Assembly (NCBI GenBank): GCA_948567375.1
Contig: OX419759.1
Location: 18,382,744-18,446,743 of the forward strand
Length of the DNA: 64,000 bases
Direction of reading: 5' to 3'
DNA from: Lunularia cruciata
Lineage: Eukaryota > Streptophyta > Marchantiopsida > Lunulariales > Lunulariaceae
A program made the position numbers and the translations under genes. Under the pieces are notes generated by a model. That model was given only the letters and a program-made list of their open reading frames with translations, was not told where the DNA came from and did not search any database. This document shows, in pieces, positions 21,893-34,110 of the stretch. Position 1 is the first letter of the stretch. Every line of letters starts with the position of its first letter.

Positions 21893-22851
21893 ACTCCTAA
21901 AAGAGAAATGGCTCTTCTTCTTTGCTTCTTCTTTTTGAGCTGGAACTTCTTTTGCCAATGGAATGTTGTCTTTGGTTTCTTTTAGTATTGAAACTTTTGG
22001 AGCAAAGGTCTTGGGACTAGAGCGCTTGGTCTCAAACCCTTTGTCTTCAATTCTTTTATGGATGAACCTTCAACCTTAATTTTGCTTGGCTCAAGTATAC
22101 CCCATGGCTGATTTCACTTGAAAATGAGGGTTTTGCCTTTTTGGCATGGCCTTCCCTTTCTAGTTCCTAGTTCCTAAATCTTCCTAGTTTTCTAGTTCCT
22201 AGATTTTCCTAGTTCTTCCTCCAAGAGTTTTTAAACTTCCTTCCAAATGTCTGCCAGATACTGAACTTGGCACTTGGGTTAGTATCCATAATAGAGATAA
22301 GAGTCTCTTGGAAGTTTGGCCATGTTGTAATAGTGGAGTCCTCACAACCTGCATTAGTCTTGACCTTGGTCAGTAATCTTGCTTCCTTGTTAAATCTTCT
22401 TAAGTCAAGCATGACTCTTTTCCTTATCTTCCAATGACTCTAAAGTATCAAAGGAGGAAGTGCTATTGGCCAACCACTTGGTTGAATGTGTTGTTACTCA
22501 ATTTACCTCCAAATTGGGCCATCCATCCTCATTTGATAGTATAGAGTCATCTGCCTTTTCTTCCTCTAGGCTTGTATAATGAACATCTATATCTCTTTAG
22601 CAAGAAGAAGATAAGGTAAAAACTCACAAATGATCTCAAGATAGGAGAGTGAGGACAAGCTGACCTTGCATTGCTCAAAGCTTGACAATTACAACACAAC
22701 AAATTATATCAGAGTGGTCCCTTGGGTTCAAGACAACTTGACACATAGTGACTAGCTACTCCACTATTGTAACACATGCCCATAGGTGGATTTGCTTAGA
22801 AGGCAAAGCTCTTTGTGGTGGTTTGTAAGCACCATATTTTAGAGGTGTGTA

Positions 22852-22891
22852 ACAATTGGCAATTGCAAGGAGCCTTGTAATTGCCAATTGT
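22852..22891. repeat. Palindrome, 19-bp arms, 2-nt spacer
   Basis: The arms 22852-22870 and 22873-22891 are reverse complements with one mismatch, spaced by AG. It is AT-rich with repeated CAATTG words and lies within the gag portion of element D. Confidence 0.85.
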
Positions 22892-24440
22892 GGCTAATTA
22901 TGGCCAATTGTGGCTAGGATAGGGCAAGAAGGACCTCTTATAATGCAAAGACTTGGTCATCTTCTTCCACAATAGTATTCCATATTCTCTTGCACTCATT
23001 CCATTTGATGTTAGAGGAAGAAGGTTGGTTTAAAAAACATTTGGTGTTGGTATGTTCTAGCTTCCCACAAGTGGTGCACCATATGTTGGGTTGTGTCTAT
23101 GAGGGGAACTTCCTTCTTTTCCTTGCACCAATTATTTGTACTTTATGATTATGTACAAACTCCTTCATGATTTTTTCAACCTTAGATTTATTTGAGAAGA
23201 GGATTTTGGAGTTGTGTCCACCTTTAGACTATAAACACCTTTTTGCTCCTTCTTATATTCCTCTTATCTTCCAAGAAGGATGATGAAAGAGTGTTTGTAC
23301 TATGAGCCTGCGTATCTCTCACTTAGGATGAAACTCTTATAGCTATTAGGGTAGCGCATGATGGACGAAGAAGACAAGGAACCCCAACTCCATCACACTT
23401 GTCCAAGACTAGAACTCCAAGGCACGTCCAAGACTCAAGGTATTGCTCATTAGAGAGTTTATTGAGAGAGAGATAGTTGCAAATGAAAAGGATGATGAGA
23501 ACCTATTCACCCCTAGTTTATATACTTGTAAAATAGTTACATACCAAAGTTGCTAATTATCAAAGTAACTCAAATTACTAAGCTGAAAGTCAAATAAAGT
23601 CTAAAAGTCTAAGGGAATATCCAAGCACATGGAAATAATCCAATGAGTAGGTGGTCTTATCCTCACCTACCAATTAAATCAAGGATTTCTTCACATGGGC
23701 TATCCTTGGACTATGGAAAAATCTGCACCAATAAGGCTTGTGGGCCCAAGAGTCCTCAACTCTCCTCAAAGCCAGTTAACTAGGAATAATACCAAGTCAA
23801 TACACTAAAAGACAAAATAGTAATGCTCACTCTTTTCCCTTTCTCTATAATAGTGTCACTTTATCTTAGCTAGGACTAACTCTAGCTAATCATGACTAAT
23901 ATAGAAGCTTTGTTAAATTCCATATAAATAATATCTCTCAACTATTTGCAATACTAAACTTAATATCCCTATAGAGCATACATGCACCAATGGGTGTTAC
24001 AATATTGGATGAGTTAGATGACAACAAAGGCAGTCTTTGGCCTCATTTTTTTTGGCTTCTTTGTAGTTGTTTGAAATCAAGAAGATTTCCTTCGAGGAGT
24101 CATCTGGCTTACTTATATAACTGTAAGGACTTTATGACTCTTCCTAGAGTAGCATGATCTTGCTCTTTTGCAAAGACTCAAATTTTGGTAGGTGATTACC
24201 TACCTCCTAAAAACTATGTCATTGCTTGAGAATTTGAGTAGCCCTTAATTTCACCTCTCCTAGGGACTCAACTAAGAAAACCTTGGAAGCTCTTCATGTA
24301 GTCCCTTACTTTCTTGGTTTTCTTCCACTCCAAATTGTTGAGAGTGGCAAAGACATTGGCCTTGTAGTCTAGTTCTTTGGAATGTTCCAGGAACAATCTT
24401 CTTATGATTTGCAAACCTTCCACATTCTTAAGGTGCTGAC

Positions 24441-24638
24441 TGATATATGTATACTAGTTCCTTGCCTTCTTCTATAGGAAATTGGAGAATATTCAAAGCA
24501 TTTTGGCTTTTACATCTTCTTGATTTTGAGAATGTTGAATGATATGTGTATATGAGTTCCTTGCCTTCTTCTATAGCAAATTGGAGAATATTCAAAGCAT
24601 ATCTGCTTTTATGTCTTCTTGATTGGCCATAGATAGCT
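24441..24638 (-). repeat. In-frame 99-bp tandem duplication in gag of element D
   Basis: Bases 24441-24539 and 24540-24638 are direct repeats of 33 codons each. On the minus strand both read A-L-N-I-L-Q-F-x-I-E-E-G-K-E-L with small differences. Because 99 is a multiple of three, the frame (24428-24652) is preserved. Confidence 0.8.
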
Positions 24639-25171
24639 TCACATTCCTTCAAGAAAGTATCTAGGCATTCTTCTTTGTCTTGTCCCTTGGATTTCTGGTA
24701 GTTTTAACTTGTGAAAGAGGCATGATTTTCCATTGGTTTGTAGATGAGGGGCACACTCGGAGTAAGAACCACTCTAAAAGAAGAAGCATAAAGGAAATCC
24801 CACTTATGATCAAGACAACTTTCCCTTTGGTTTGTCAATGATGCAATACACTCAAACAAGGATATTTGGAATTGATTATTGCCTCAATTGTAAGTTTGAC
24901 TTCCAAAGCAAGAACTAGTAAGAGCTAAGAAGCAAGTCCATATTCCAATTCTATTTTCCCTCCAAGGTAAATAATATCACCTTGAGTATTTCTTTCTTGA
25001 GTGGTAAGTTCCTCAAAGTTGCACGTGTGCTTTCTCTTGAGTGCTCTCAACTCACAAGGAGTATAAATGTATCCTAGTACTAGAGTGCTTGCTTGGCAGC
25101 ATTCATTACCTTGCCTATCTTGCTTCTAGCCACTCTAAGGAGTGTATCCATGGCAGAGGTGCCAAAAAGCA

Positions 25172-28100
25172 TGTGACAACCCAATGTCAACACATTAATA
25201 GTATTATCAATAAGAACATATCATCCTCATGAGGATACAGGTTTGAAACGACTACAAATGAGAATAAAGTGTCCCAATGTCACACATGTCTTTTCCACTT
25301 TTTTAACCTCTTAAGCAAGGACCACTCCTAAAAGAGGGTAAAGATACTCATTATGGTGCACTACAAAAAGAGAAATTAACAATCACTCTCAAAAAAAATC
25401 TAATCTAATAAGCTCTTGATAATGGTGGAGCACTTCATGCCAAAGGCCTCTTCCTCCTAAAGAGCCTCTCTTACCCTAGCATTTATTCCCTTCCCATAGG
25501 TGTATTCTCCCCCAAAGGTTGGTTTCCAAGCCAAAGGTTCTTTCACGTTGATGTTGTCACTAACTATGTGTATCTCTTTCCAAAAACCACAATCCCAATG
25601 AAAACCAAAATGGATTATCTACTTGAATTTATTATTCCATGGAATTGTCAATGTTCAATTGTTCTCAAAACCGTTCCTCACATTGACTTGGTGATTTAGA
25701 ATATCAAGACTAACTTCATTGATAATGTGTGAATTTCCTATGTATGTATTGGAGCACTCAATCTTGCTAAATGTCAAGGGTATCTACCTTGATGCATTAC
25801 AAATTTCCTAAGAAAGTACTCAAAAAAACACCCCTAGAGCAAGATTTCTCACTTCTACTTGACCAAATGTGCAACCAAATATGTAAGTGAAAGCTATTCA
25901 ACACAAAGACTGAAAGAAATTTGTGAGCTAAAATGCTTTGATTATGAAAGAAGTGGACATAGCTTCCTTGGGCTGCAACCCATATATAAATGTTCCTAGA
26001 TCTTTGATGAAGATGATTAGCAGCTAAGAGTATTAGAAGTCTTCTACTTATAATTGCTCTGCTTATTATGAATCCTACCTACTAATCTTATCCTAATCAC
26101 AATTAAAAAATGACTATGCAACTACAGCCAATCACTACTATTACTTGTCATTAACTCTGTGTATAATTTTAGTTCCAAAATCTTTGGCAACAAAATTGTC
26201 ATGTAGTCTATAGAGGATGTCAAGACAAAGGTCTTCCAAGACAAAGATCCTCCCAGGCTGAAGGTAATTACCAAGCCAAACATGTTCTATACTCAATCAA
26301 TTTCTACCTATTTCCTGTCAGCTAGAATTCTTTGTCAATATCTATTGCTTGAATTACCTCTGCCCTACAAACCCTAATTAACAGCTCTACATGTTCCAAA
26401 TACTTTATGATCTCCTTTAGTAGTGCTTTTATAGATCCTTGAACTTCTTCAAGATGTGCTTTAATAAGTTATTGGCTAAATGTTGTAGGCACTCATCTCT
26501 ATACACTTTTCCATGAGAGTGTGCACTTGGGATTTGGAGTCCTAAGCCTTCAAATTCTCCAAGGATGCCTCCATTTCCTCTTTTTTGATTTCTTCAAGAT
26601 GGTCTCGTGCCATATCCATCCTCTCCAAAATTGCAATCTTCCATGAGTTAAATTGCGTCGGACTCTCTCCTATCTTAGCCACAATCTCTTCTCAAATGGT
26701 TGCTTGATATTTCTCATGTTCTTCCTTTTGGTTGATACTTTTGCAAGATTCTTCACTTATATATCAGCCACTTGCAGCTCCTCTTGATGATGAACTTCTA
26801 GTACCACAAGGGCCAACTTCACCTTTTCTACTTTTCTCTTAAGTGTGTCAATTTCTTATGCTTGGGCCTTTTCTTTCTCCCAAAGTTGCATTTGTTGAGG
26901 CACTTCTTTATCCTTTGATGCCTTTTGCCTTGATGTCCTTCCTTCTTCTCCAAGGATGTGCCTTCTTCCTTGAGCTTGGCAGCCTCTTGTGCCAAGCTGT
27001 TACTCCACTTACTCATCTCTAGATGTTGTGCTCAAATGTCCACCAACTCATCTTGCACGTTCATTCTCTTTGATTCTACTCTCTGTGTTAGTTGATGCAA
27101 ATGCGTAATAAGAGTAACATAATTGGCAATCTTCTTGTGGCACTCTACACACATGGGGAGGAGTTGCTCTATCAATTTGAATGTTGGGCCAACCTTGTAC
27201 ACCATTGGTTGAGATAATGACACTTCTACAACTAGCCTAGCCTCCTTCTTGCTCAAACTCTCTCCTCTTACTATTTGAAAGAAGCCAAAGGTCCACTCTC
27301 CTCCCTCTTGATCTTGACAAAGATTATAGGTTCCCTCTACTCAAATACCTTTTTCTATTGTTGCTAGTACCTCCATCTTGGATGACTAAGTCTTGCTGAT
27401 CTTCTTTGGCCCAAAGTCCACCTTTGGCTTGATCTTCTTCCTTGTCCCAACAAGAGCTCATCTCTTTTGCCTCAAGTACTTCTTCTACACAAAGTACTCA
27501 CTCTTTCCTTAATTTTACTTCTCCTATGCATGGAAATCAAGGGAATTTTTTTTATCCTTGAACCGTCTACCACATTCACCTTAGGACTAAAAGGTCCAAC
27601 TTCTCCATTGTATCTTCCAAGAGTGAGCATTTGTTCTTCTTCCTAAAAAAAATAATTTTGGAGGAGTTTGATCAAAGATCAATTGTACTTCTCCACCTTG
27701 GTCCTCAGCCATATCCTTATTTGATGGAATCATGATCATTGTGAAAAATTTTCTATTGGCCGTAAGAGTGGGATCAAGTTGAGGTCTAGCATTGCCTTTG
27801 TCCTAGACTACTTCTTCCATGAGGATCCTCCTTGTCCACTTGGTAGCCTTTACCTTTGGCCTAGAGGCATGGATCATTTCTTGAGTATTGGCTCTATGGT
27901 AATCTACTACTGCCTCTACTTCTTGAAGCTCAAAGTATTATAGGCTTCTTTCACTTCCACATATTTCTATATGTAGGTAAATTCCGCATTTGCTTCCAAA
28001 TACTTTTGTACCATTAGCACTCATTCTTTGGGTTTGTCAAAATGCTCTCTAGGGAAGAACTGGTCAAGGTACTTCTTCTTCTCTTCTAGGATCATTAAAT

Positions 28101-28649
28101 CCATCCCTAGGTAGAGGTGGATGACAAAAAGAGAGACATCAAATTCACTCCACCTTTATTGTTCATTGTTCTTGTAATCACTTTTTCCCCCACCCAAAAC
28201 ATGGCTGCCCAACTGATAGGTTTTCCTTGGTATAAATACTCAAAGAAAATTGCCTGACTATTGTTCAAGTAAGTTGCTTGTTTAGATTTGAACAACTTCA
28301 TGATTGCTTCTACAAATATCCTCCTTGCAAGATCTTTGATACTTAGAATAGACCAACCACTTTTTTTCGTTTTGTCTCTGAATGTGGCCTTGAACTTGGT
28401 TTCAATAGTCAAGTCTGCGCAAGTCCAAGTACTATCTAGAGTAATGCCATTTAGGGGAAAATTTCTAGGCCCTAGCACTCTCCGCCAATGCTTTTTGGTC
28501 CAAGCAAAGAGTTTCCCTCTCATGTTCTCTAGCCTTGGATCAAAATAATCCTTGATTTCATGTAGCATCACATGATCACTCAATTCCCATTACCATAGCA
28601 AGATCTCTAACTTCTTACTTTGGACTAATTCTTACCTATAGTACAATCC
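25172..28649 (-). mobile_element. Coiled-coil element B2, 3' and middle part
   Basis: The left end TGTGACAACCC at 25172 is the reverse complement of the A-copy terminus, and the next 900 bases align with 7316-8300 of B1. Coding pieces occupy about 26500-28640. A chromovirus-type LTR (28650 to about 29345) interrupts it, and an N-terminal piece continues to at least 29639. The right end was not found; by comparison with B1 it should lie near 30.2 kb. Confidence 0.6.
26500..28640 (-). pseudogene. N-domain plus coiled-coil protein of element B2
   Basis: The open frame 28107-28583 holds the N-domain: H-E-I-K-D-Y-F-D-P, K-K-H-W-R-R-V-L-G, A-R-R-I-F-V-E-A-I-M-K-L-F-K and A-I-F-F-E-Y-L-Y-Q-G. It aligns block by block with A2 residues about 40-190. 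Downstream pieces include 27032-27256 (block F-K-L-I-E-Q-L-L-P) and the lysine-rich coiled coil 26828-27016. Stops and frameshifts separate the pieces. This copy shows that the B and A elements encode the same type of protein on the same strand relative to their ends. Confidence 0.6.
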
Positions 28650-29345
28650 TGTAATACCAATAGCTAGACATACCATCTACAGTTGAAAATTGGCTTGGTA
28701 ACATGTGGAAGAATTTTATGTATGATGGGCTAGGTAGGTTAGATAGAGGTGTCACCAAAAGAGTATTTCTACTAATAGGGTAAGAGCCAAAAAAGCTTGA
28801 ATTTATATTACCAAAAGCTAGACATATTATCTAGGGGTGAAAATTAGCTTGGTAACATATGGGAGGATGTTATGCATGATAGGCTAGGTAGTTCAGATTG
28901 AGGTGTCACCAAAGAGGACTTCTACTAATAAGGCAAGAGCCAAAAATAGCTTGGAAACTTCATAGCCAATTTTGGAGGCCTCAAAAATGTGCAAACCCCC
29001 ACCCAAACAAAGTAATAAGTTCGCCTTCGCTCCTCCATGTTTGTCTTGTTGAGAGCTTTCCAATGGTACCTCACCCAAGTGATTTGGAGATTCCTATAAG
29101 AATATTTCCTAAAGATTCCCTTTGGTCAAAGATGGTTTGACCACCCCAGATAGGATCAAAACCGACATATCACCCATGCACACAACCAATCTAAGTGCAG
29201 AGCTTGCTTACAGGTCAGCAATCCATGTATCTGATCCAAGGGTGGAGCTTCCTTTAGAGGAGTCCCCTTTGCTATATAATACAGTCAAGGTGCTCCTTTG
29301 GGGCATCAGAGGTTGAGTGTGAAATTGTGTTTTTCTTCTTTTGTG
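28650..29345 (+). repeat. Lone chromovirus-family LTR inserted in B2
   Basis: A tandem head (28650-28803) is followed by an LTR from 28804 that aligns with 19712-20270, including the TATATAA box near 29274 and the AGGTGCTCCTTTGGGGCATC block. The terminal 20-30 bases are degraded, so the right edge is approximate. No internal retroelement sequence adjoins it, so it is a solo LTR or truncated copy. Confidence 0.7.
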
Positions 29346-29639
29346 TTTCTCTTTAGTTCTCTTAATGTCATTCTCTTCAGGTCCCCACTTAACTAATCTT
29401 GGGGCCTTGATTATGAATTCAGGTGCCTTTCTCATCCTCCTTGGCACATTAGATGCATCTACTTCTTTTCTCTTTTCCCTCTCATCATTCCCACTTTGCT
29501 TCTCACTCACAATCCTTGTCTCACAAACACCAACACTAGCAATTCTGGAACAACTAAGTGAAGAAACCTCCCATTGAGAGTGAGGAAAGCACAATAGGTC
29601 TTGCTTTAGTTGATTTTGCAAGAAGTGGAAAGGATCCAA
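29346..29639 (-). pseudogene. Extreme N-terminal piece of the B2 protein
   Basis: The minus-strand frame ends upstream at an ATG at 29637-29639 and reads M-D-P-F-H-F-L-Q-N, later E-F-I-I-K-A-P-R-L-V-K-W-G-P. It sits just 5' of the B2 N-domain once the LTR is removed. I assign it to B2 by position only; it could be leader sequence. Confidence 0.35.
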
Positions 29640-31110
29640 GCCCCAAGTGGATATTTAAGGTGATGGCCAAAACTTTACAAGCTTTTGGTAAGCATACCTT
29701 TTGGTGAGCAGTCATTACTAACACATGTGAATGGTTGGTACAATTGAATGCTCATTAATTGTGATTATTGATTTATCAATGCCACCTTTACTCATGAAAT
29801 TTTAAGCCAAGGGACTTCCAAGCCACATTGTGTTTTTGGCAAAAGGTCATCCCAAGGCAAAGGTCTCCTTAGGAAAAAGGTTTCCTCAATCAAAGGTTTT
29901 CTTGTCTGATCTCCTTCTTCATCAAAGATCCACACTCCATACTCTTTATCTAGATCTTGTGGCAAATTCCTCTTATGTCATCTTCCTCTTGAAATAGAAG
30001 GTAATTAATCATAAACCTCCTGCCTTATTTATAGATTTGCTATTTCTACACTCTTCTTGGTTACAAGTTGAATGAAAAGGTGCACTTTAGAAAGAGGCAA
30101 GATGTCACAATTGGCATGCACTTAACTTTTCATGTATGTTTACTAGAGTTCTTGTAGTATCTCTATCAATACAAATGAGAAGAGTTGTTGAGTTCTCCAA
30201 CTCACACAATGGAGCTATTAGTATAGGTCAATGAGATAATCTTGGTGATGGACTATATTTGCATTTGTATTATGGGTAACATAATTAATACCAAGGAGAG
30301 AGACCTTGTCCTTTAGCAAGCCAGGTAATTTAGATTTGAGTGTACGTTAATTGTGGAGTCTTATTAATTGCATAAATGCTCTGTGGGAACATTGAAGAAT
30401 CAATACAATTGAGATCTTTTACATGAGTGTAGAAGTGTAAGTACAAGATAGATCTTCAACCACACAATTCCATTTATGGAAGTGCATAGAAAAGTAGTTC
30501 ACATCAGAACTGATTTCTTTGTGAATACACATGCAAATGAGCGTAATTTTTTTTGTTGGAAGCATCTTCTCAAGGGCTTTCTATAGACATCAAGATCATG
30601 GTAAGCAAAACTCTAGAAAAGAAGTTATGTCCACCTAAAGTTTAGGACAAATGTGTCTTACAAGAGTTGCAGGAGTTACTTTTGGGAAGGATTGTGGATT
30701 TGCTCATGTGAGAAAGGCTATAAGACTGCAAGAATGTTCCCTTCAAGCACTTGTGGAACTTATCCCACTTGCAGAACTTTGTGACATGATGTGTAGCAAT
30801 TGGTACAAGACAATCTATGGTTAGATAAGGGATCAATTGGCACCACACATTCCAAAATTAGATAAGGGCAAGTGCAAATATATATATATATATAGTGTGC
30901 TGTTGGTCAAGAGAGACTTCAACAATTCTTGTTTGATAGTGTTTTTATCTATAGTTCAAGAGTTAATAAAAATCCTATGAAATTGTGGACGTAGGCAAAA
31001 ATTGGCCAAACTACATGAAATTTGGTATAATTTCTATGCATGCTTTTCTTGACCAATTGATGAATAAAATTTTCTCCATAAAATAGCCAGACTTGTATTC
31101 TCTTTGCTCT
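29640..31110. other. No recognisable gene
   Basis: This probably includes the 5' leader of B2 up to about 30.2 kb. A short (AT)n run occurs near 30880-30896. I see no coding domain or terminal repeat. Confidence 0.5.
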
Positions 31111-31111
31111 C

Positions 31112-31875
31112 TCAAATCAAATCCAAGTTCAAATTTCTCCCAACAAGATAGACATCTTCTTTGGATTTGGGAGGATGGTAGGATGTGAGTAATACTCCTT
31201 CTATCTCATAGACCATAATTGATTTGTCATGTTTATGAGGAGCTAAGACATTTTGGAGTGAAGTGGACATATAGCTTACTCTAGAGTCATTATTGGTGGC
31301 ATGGATGCAAAGTGATGTGTAGCAACTTGTTGCCAATTGTATGGTTTTTGATTGAGTTAGAGCATCATTCAATGCTTCTAAGCCATGGTTACACTTACTA
31401 CCTATCATGGGATTATTGGAATTTGGACCTTGTTGGATCTTTATTGTTGATTGTGAGAAATGATCAATATGTTTTGGTTATGGTGGAGCACTTCTCCAAG
31501 TGGATTGAGTTGGTGGTACTTCCCAACAAGTCCAATGAAGGGATAGCTTATTTTTTGGATCAAATTCTTAGTTGTTTTTTATGCCACAACTAAGGTCTTG
31601 ATTGATCATGGTGCAAAGTTCTTGGGAGAGTTTCAGGCCTTGATTAATCACCATATTACATATTGAGATCACCCTAAGGCAAATAGTTTCACAAAGAGAG
31701 ATGGTTTGGTAGAGAGAGTTTTTTAGATCGTGAAGAGAAATATGGTTTGTAGAGAGGCCACTTGGCAAATTGAGATCTCAAATTACCTTGGTTGGTTATG
31801 GACTATTACTTTAGCTAGGAAGCCTCCTTAGCATCTTGCTCTCCTAATTTCTTACTCTATGGACAAGATCCAAAT
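31112..31875 (+). pseudogene. Gypsy integrase fragment related to element C
   Basis: The open frame 31312-31593 contains W-N-L-D-L-V-G, Y-V-L-V-M-V-E-H-F-S-K-W-I-E-L and a D-x-I-L-S block. This matches the catalytic core of the integrase at 52327-52719 on the opposite strand. The upstream part 31130-31310 matches the zinc-finger side (52730-52870). Similarity ends with C-T-C-T-A-T-G-G-A-C-A-A-G-A-T-C-C at the palindrome starting 31876. It is degenerate and isolated. Confidence 0.75.
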
Positions 31876-31937
31876 ATATCTACGTCAAACATCTCAGATG
31901 TACTAGTTAGTACATCTGAGATGTTTGAGGTAGATAT
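31876..31937. repeat. Near-perfect palindrome, 30-bp arms, 2-nt spacer
   Basis: The arms 31876-31905 and 31908-31937 are reverse complements with a single mismatch, spaced by GT. The left arm begins where the gypsy integrase similarity ends, and the sequence to its right is unrelated to that element. Confidence 0.9.
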
Positions 31938-32389
31938 TTCTAGATACTTTCTAGGAATAAGAAACTTTCATATTTGATGAGAATGTTATGTTAACTCGTA
32001 ACAAATAAACCCTAAACAGTGCAGATAATTTAAAAGACTTTAGTATGTAGGATTGTAAGCAAAAGGATAAATTGATTGCATATTGAGTCCAGCTCATCAA
32101 GACAGAAGCTAAAGAGCTTATGATGAAACTCTTTATGGACGACAGTTGAAAAGTTGATGTCCCTCAATACTTCTAGATCAGATTTATCATATGTACCTCC
32201 TGACGCCGGGAGCCCATTGGGTTTACCTTGTTGAAAATTCATCCACTTAGCTAATATAACTCCTGGGGAATTTGACAAAGGAATATTTTGATACTTGAAA
32301 GGGATAACATATTTTTGTTTGGATTATCAACAAGGAGGAGATATGTTGCTCCAAGATCCAAACCAGATTGGGCTGAAGATCCTGTCGGT

Positions 32390-32537
32390 GCATCTCAAGA
32401 ACTGGAATGAGCTTTTCACTTGGGCACTAAAAGTATTATCTCTTGAAGTAGCAAGTAGCAAGAAGCAAGCTACTATTACATTATCATCAAGGGAAGATAA
32501 GTATTTATTGAGTGCCTTAATGCGGAGACTAGTCTAG
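32390..32537 (+). pseudogene. Copia RNase H scrap
   Basis: The translation ends S-S-K-K-Q-A-T-I-T-L-S-S-R-E-D-K-Y. This is the copia RNase H signature (usually S-K-K-Q-x-x-x-x-L-S-S-T-E-A-E-Y), with the catalytic-region T-E-A-E altered to R-E-D-K. No other copia domain adjoins it, so it is an isolated fragment. Confidence 0.6.
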
Positions 32538-32539
32538 TA

Positions 32540-34110
32540 ATAAAACTATTAAACTAATTTGGTGAAAATATGAGGAGTAATTGAACCATGGTAATTCTTA
32601 AAGAAAATAGAGCGTAATTCTTACATGTAAGATGCTTTATGAAGTATATGAATGACCTTTAATGCTCTTGAGAAATAAATATAAATATAAATATGACTAT
32701 AAATATTGATTTGTTAGTATAGAAGCTTATCTGAAATTTTGATTTCACTCTATTTTGGAAATAGTAAGTATTGAACAAACATCGGTTGAATAGCTCTGAA
32801 AAATTAATGAGGAAAGAAATTAAGATAAGATTTGGAGCTTTAGATATAGCTGCAAAGTAATGCTTAGTATATTTCGATATATGAGATTTAAAAAAAAATC
32901 AGAACTTTCGGATATCAAATATCCGAAATAAAATTTGACTCTCTTCCTTTTTCAACCATTGCTGAAAATATAGATTAAAAAAATCAGTTGACATCATGAA
33001 TTAAATTAAATTTTGTTAATATCAATCAATAATCAAGACAAATCTGCCAAATTTTAAGGTTATTGCAAGACTATTTTTCCACATATATGCATAGTGAAAA
33101 TACTAAAAAAACACAATCAATATTGAAAAGGCTTGAAAAAATGTATTAGCTTATAATGGATAGTCTAAAATAATATGATTACATCTGAGTTTGGTAAAAG
33201 GAACAAAATTTTACCTCAAATAATAGAGACATATAATGCATAATATAGCCCAAATTAAGATTTCATTCTATTGATTTGTTTAAAAGGATTCGACATAAAT
33301 CCCATATTATTGAATGAAACTTCATTTGAAATTACAGCTATTCTTTTGACTAGAAAGTCCTGTTTGAAGCATTTTTATACACTCTTGCTATTTCAAGGTA
33401 CTATATTGGTGAAATTTTATTTTGATGATAAAAATTATTAAAAAAGTACATTACAAATGTAGAAATTTTGTTCTTATTATTTTTTAAAATTTTTAGTAAA
33501 ATAATCTTAAGTCCACGTGATAGGAAAAATTCTAAAATTGATTTTAACGTATCTTGAGTAAAATTTTGATATTATGTTAAAATATATTAATAATCATTCT
33601 ATAAAATCTCCAAGGGACTTTGGATGGTAAGCATCAACGAAGTTTACATAGACTCTAGGTATACAATATGTATGTAAAATATGTATACAAAAGGTATAAA
33701 ATATGAGCTCTAGACTACAATAGGTTATAAGAGGTTAACATATTAACTTCTCAAGTGCTACAATATACATAATTTCTTAAAGCATTTAAAAAAAATTCAA
33801 CTTGATATATGGATACTAATTTTTGAATTGCATCATACATTCAATGATTAAAACAACAATGAAATCAAAGACATATCCTTCTGATAGTATTTTAATCCAT
33901 TTGTTCCACCTCTTACCATTCATAGTTTTAGTAGATATAGCATCTCCTCGCTTGATTAAATAAACTTTGATATTTATTAAATGAAATAAAATTCAGTAAA
34001 CTAGTTTAATCATACGATATTTTTCCTTAAATGTAGAACTTGAATCTATAACCAATAATTTTCTAAATCTATAAGAAAAAACTTTGTTATTTTCAACTAA
34101 TTTCTCCGGG
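32540..34110. other. AT-rich stretch without recognisable genes
   Basis: It is strongly AT-rich with many poly-A and poly-T runs and short frames in all phases. I see no domain, terminal repeat or RNA gene. Confidence 0.6.

Larger units (their letters stand above)
21893..25171 (-). mobile_element. Gypsy element D, gag portion (right of B1)
   Basis: The minus-strand translation gives gag-like pieces: a block K-K-T-K-K-V-R-D-Y-M near 24320, a CX2CX4HX4C zinc knuckle (C-T-T-C-G-K-L-E-H-T-N-T-K-C) near 23035-23080, and K-K-S-H-F-S-F-R-S ending at the B1 junction. Gag on the right and pol on the left is the correct order for a minus-strand element, so I link it to 3700-7315. Stops and shifts are frequent. 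The right limit is set by element B2 at 25172; no LTR was recognised. Confidence 0.5.

Noticed and set aside
24441-24638. CRISPR-like direct repeat
   Set aside because: It is two 99-bp tandem units with no spacers inside a gag frame; the window is eukaryotic.
25167-30456. Exact right end and target duplication of element B2
   Set aside because: Several TGTG-complement candidates (for example near 30110, 30207 and 30456) are not followed by a match to AAGCA at 25167-25171, so no end is called.
30879-30896. (AT)n run as an origin or promoter
   Set aside because: It is a short simple repeat with no supporting context.
31891-31927. Palindrome as a transcription terminator
   Set aside because: There is no adjacent gene end or T-run, and the setting is retroelement debris in a plant genome.
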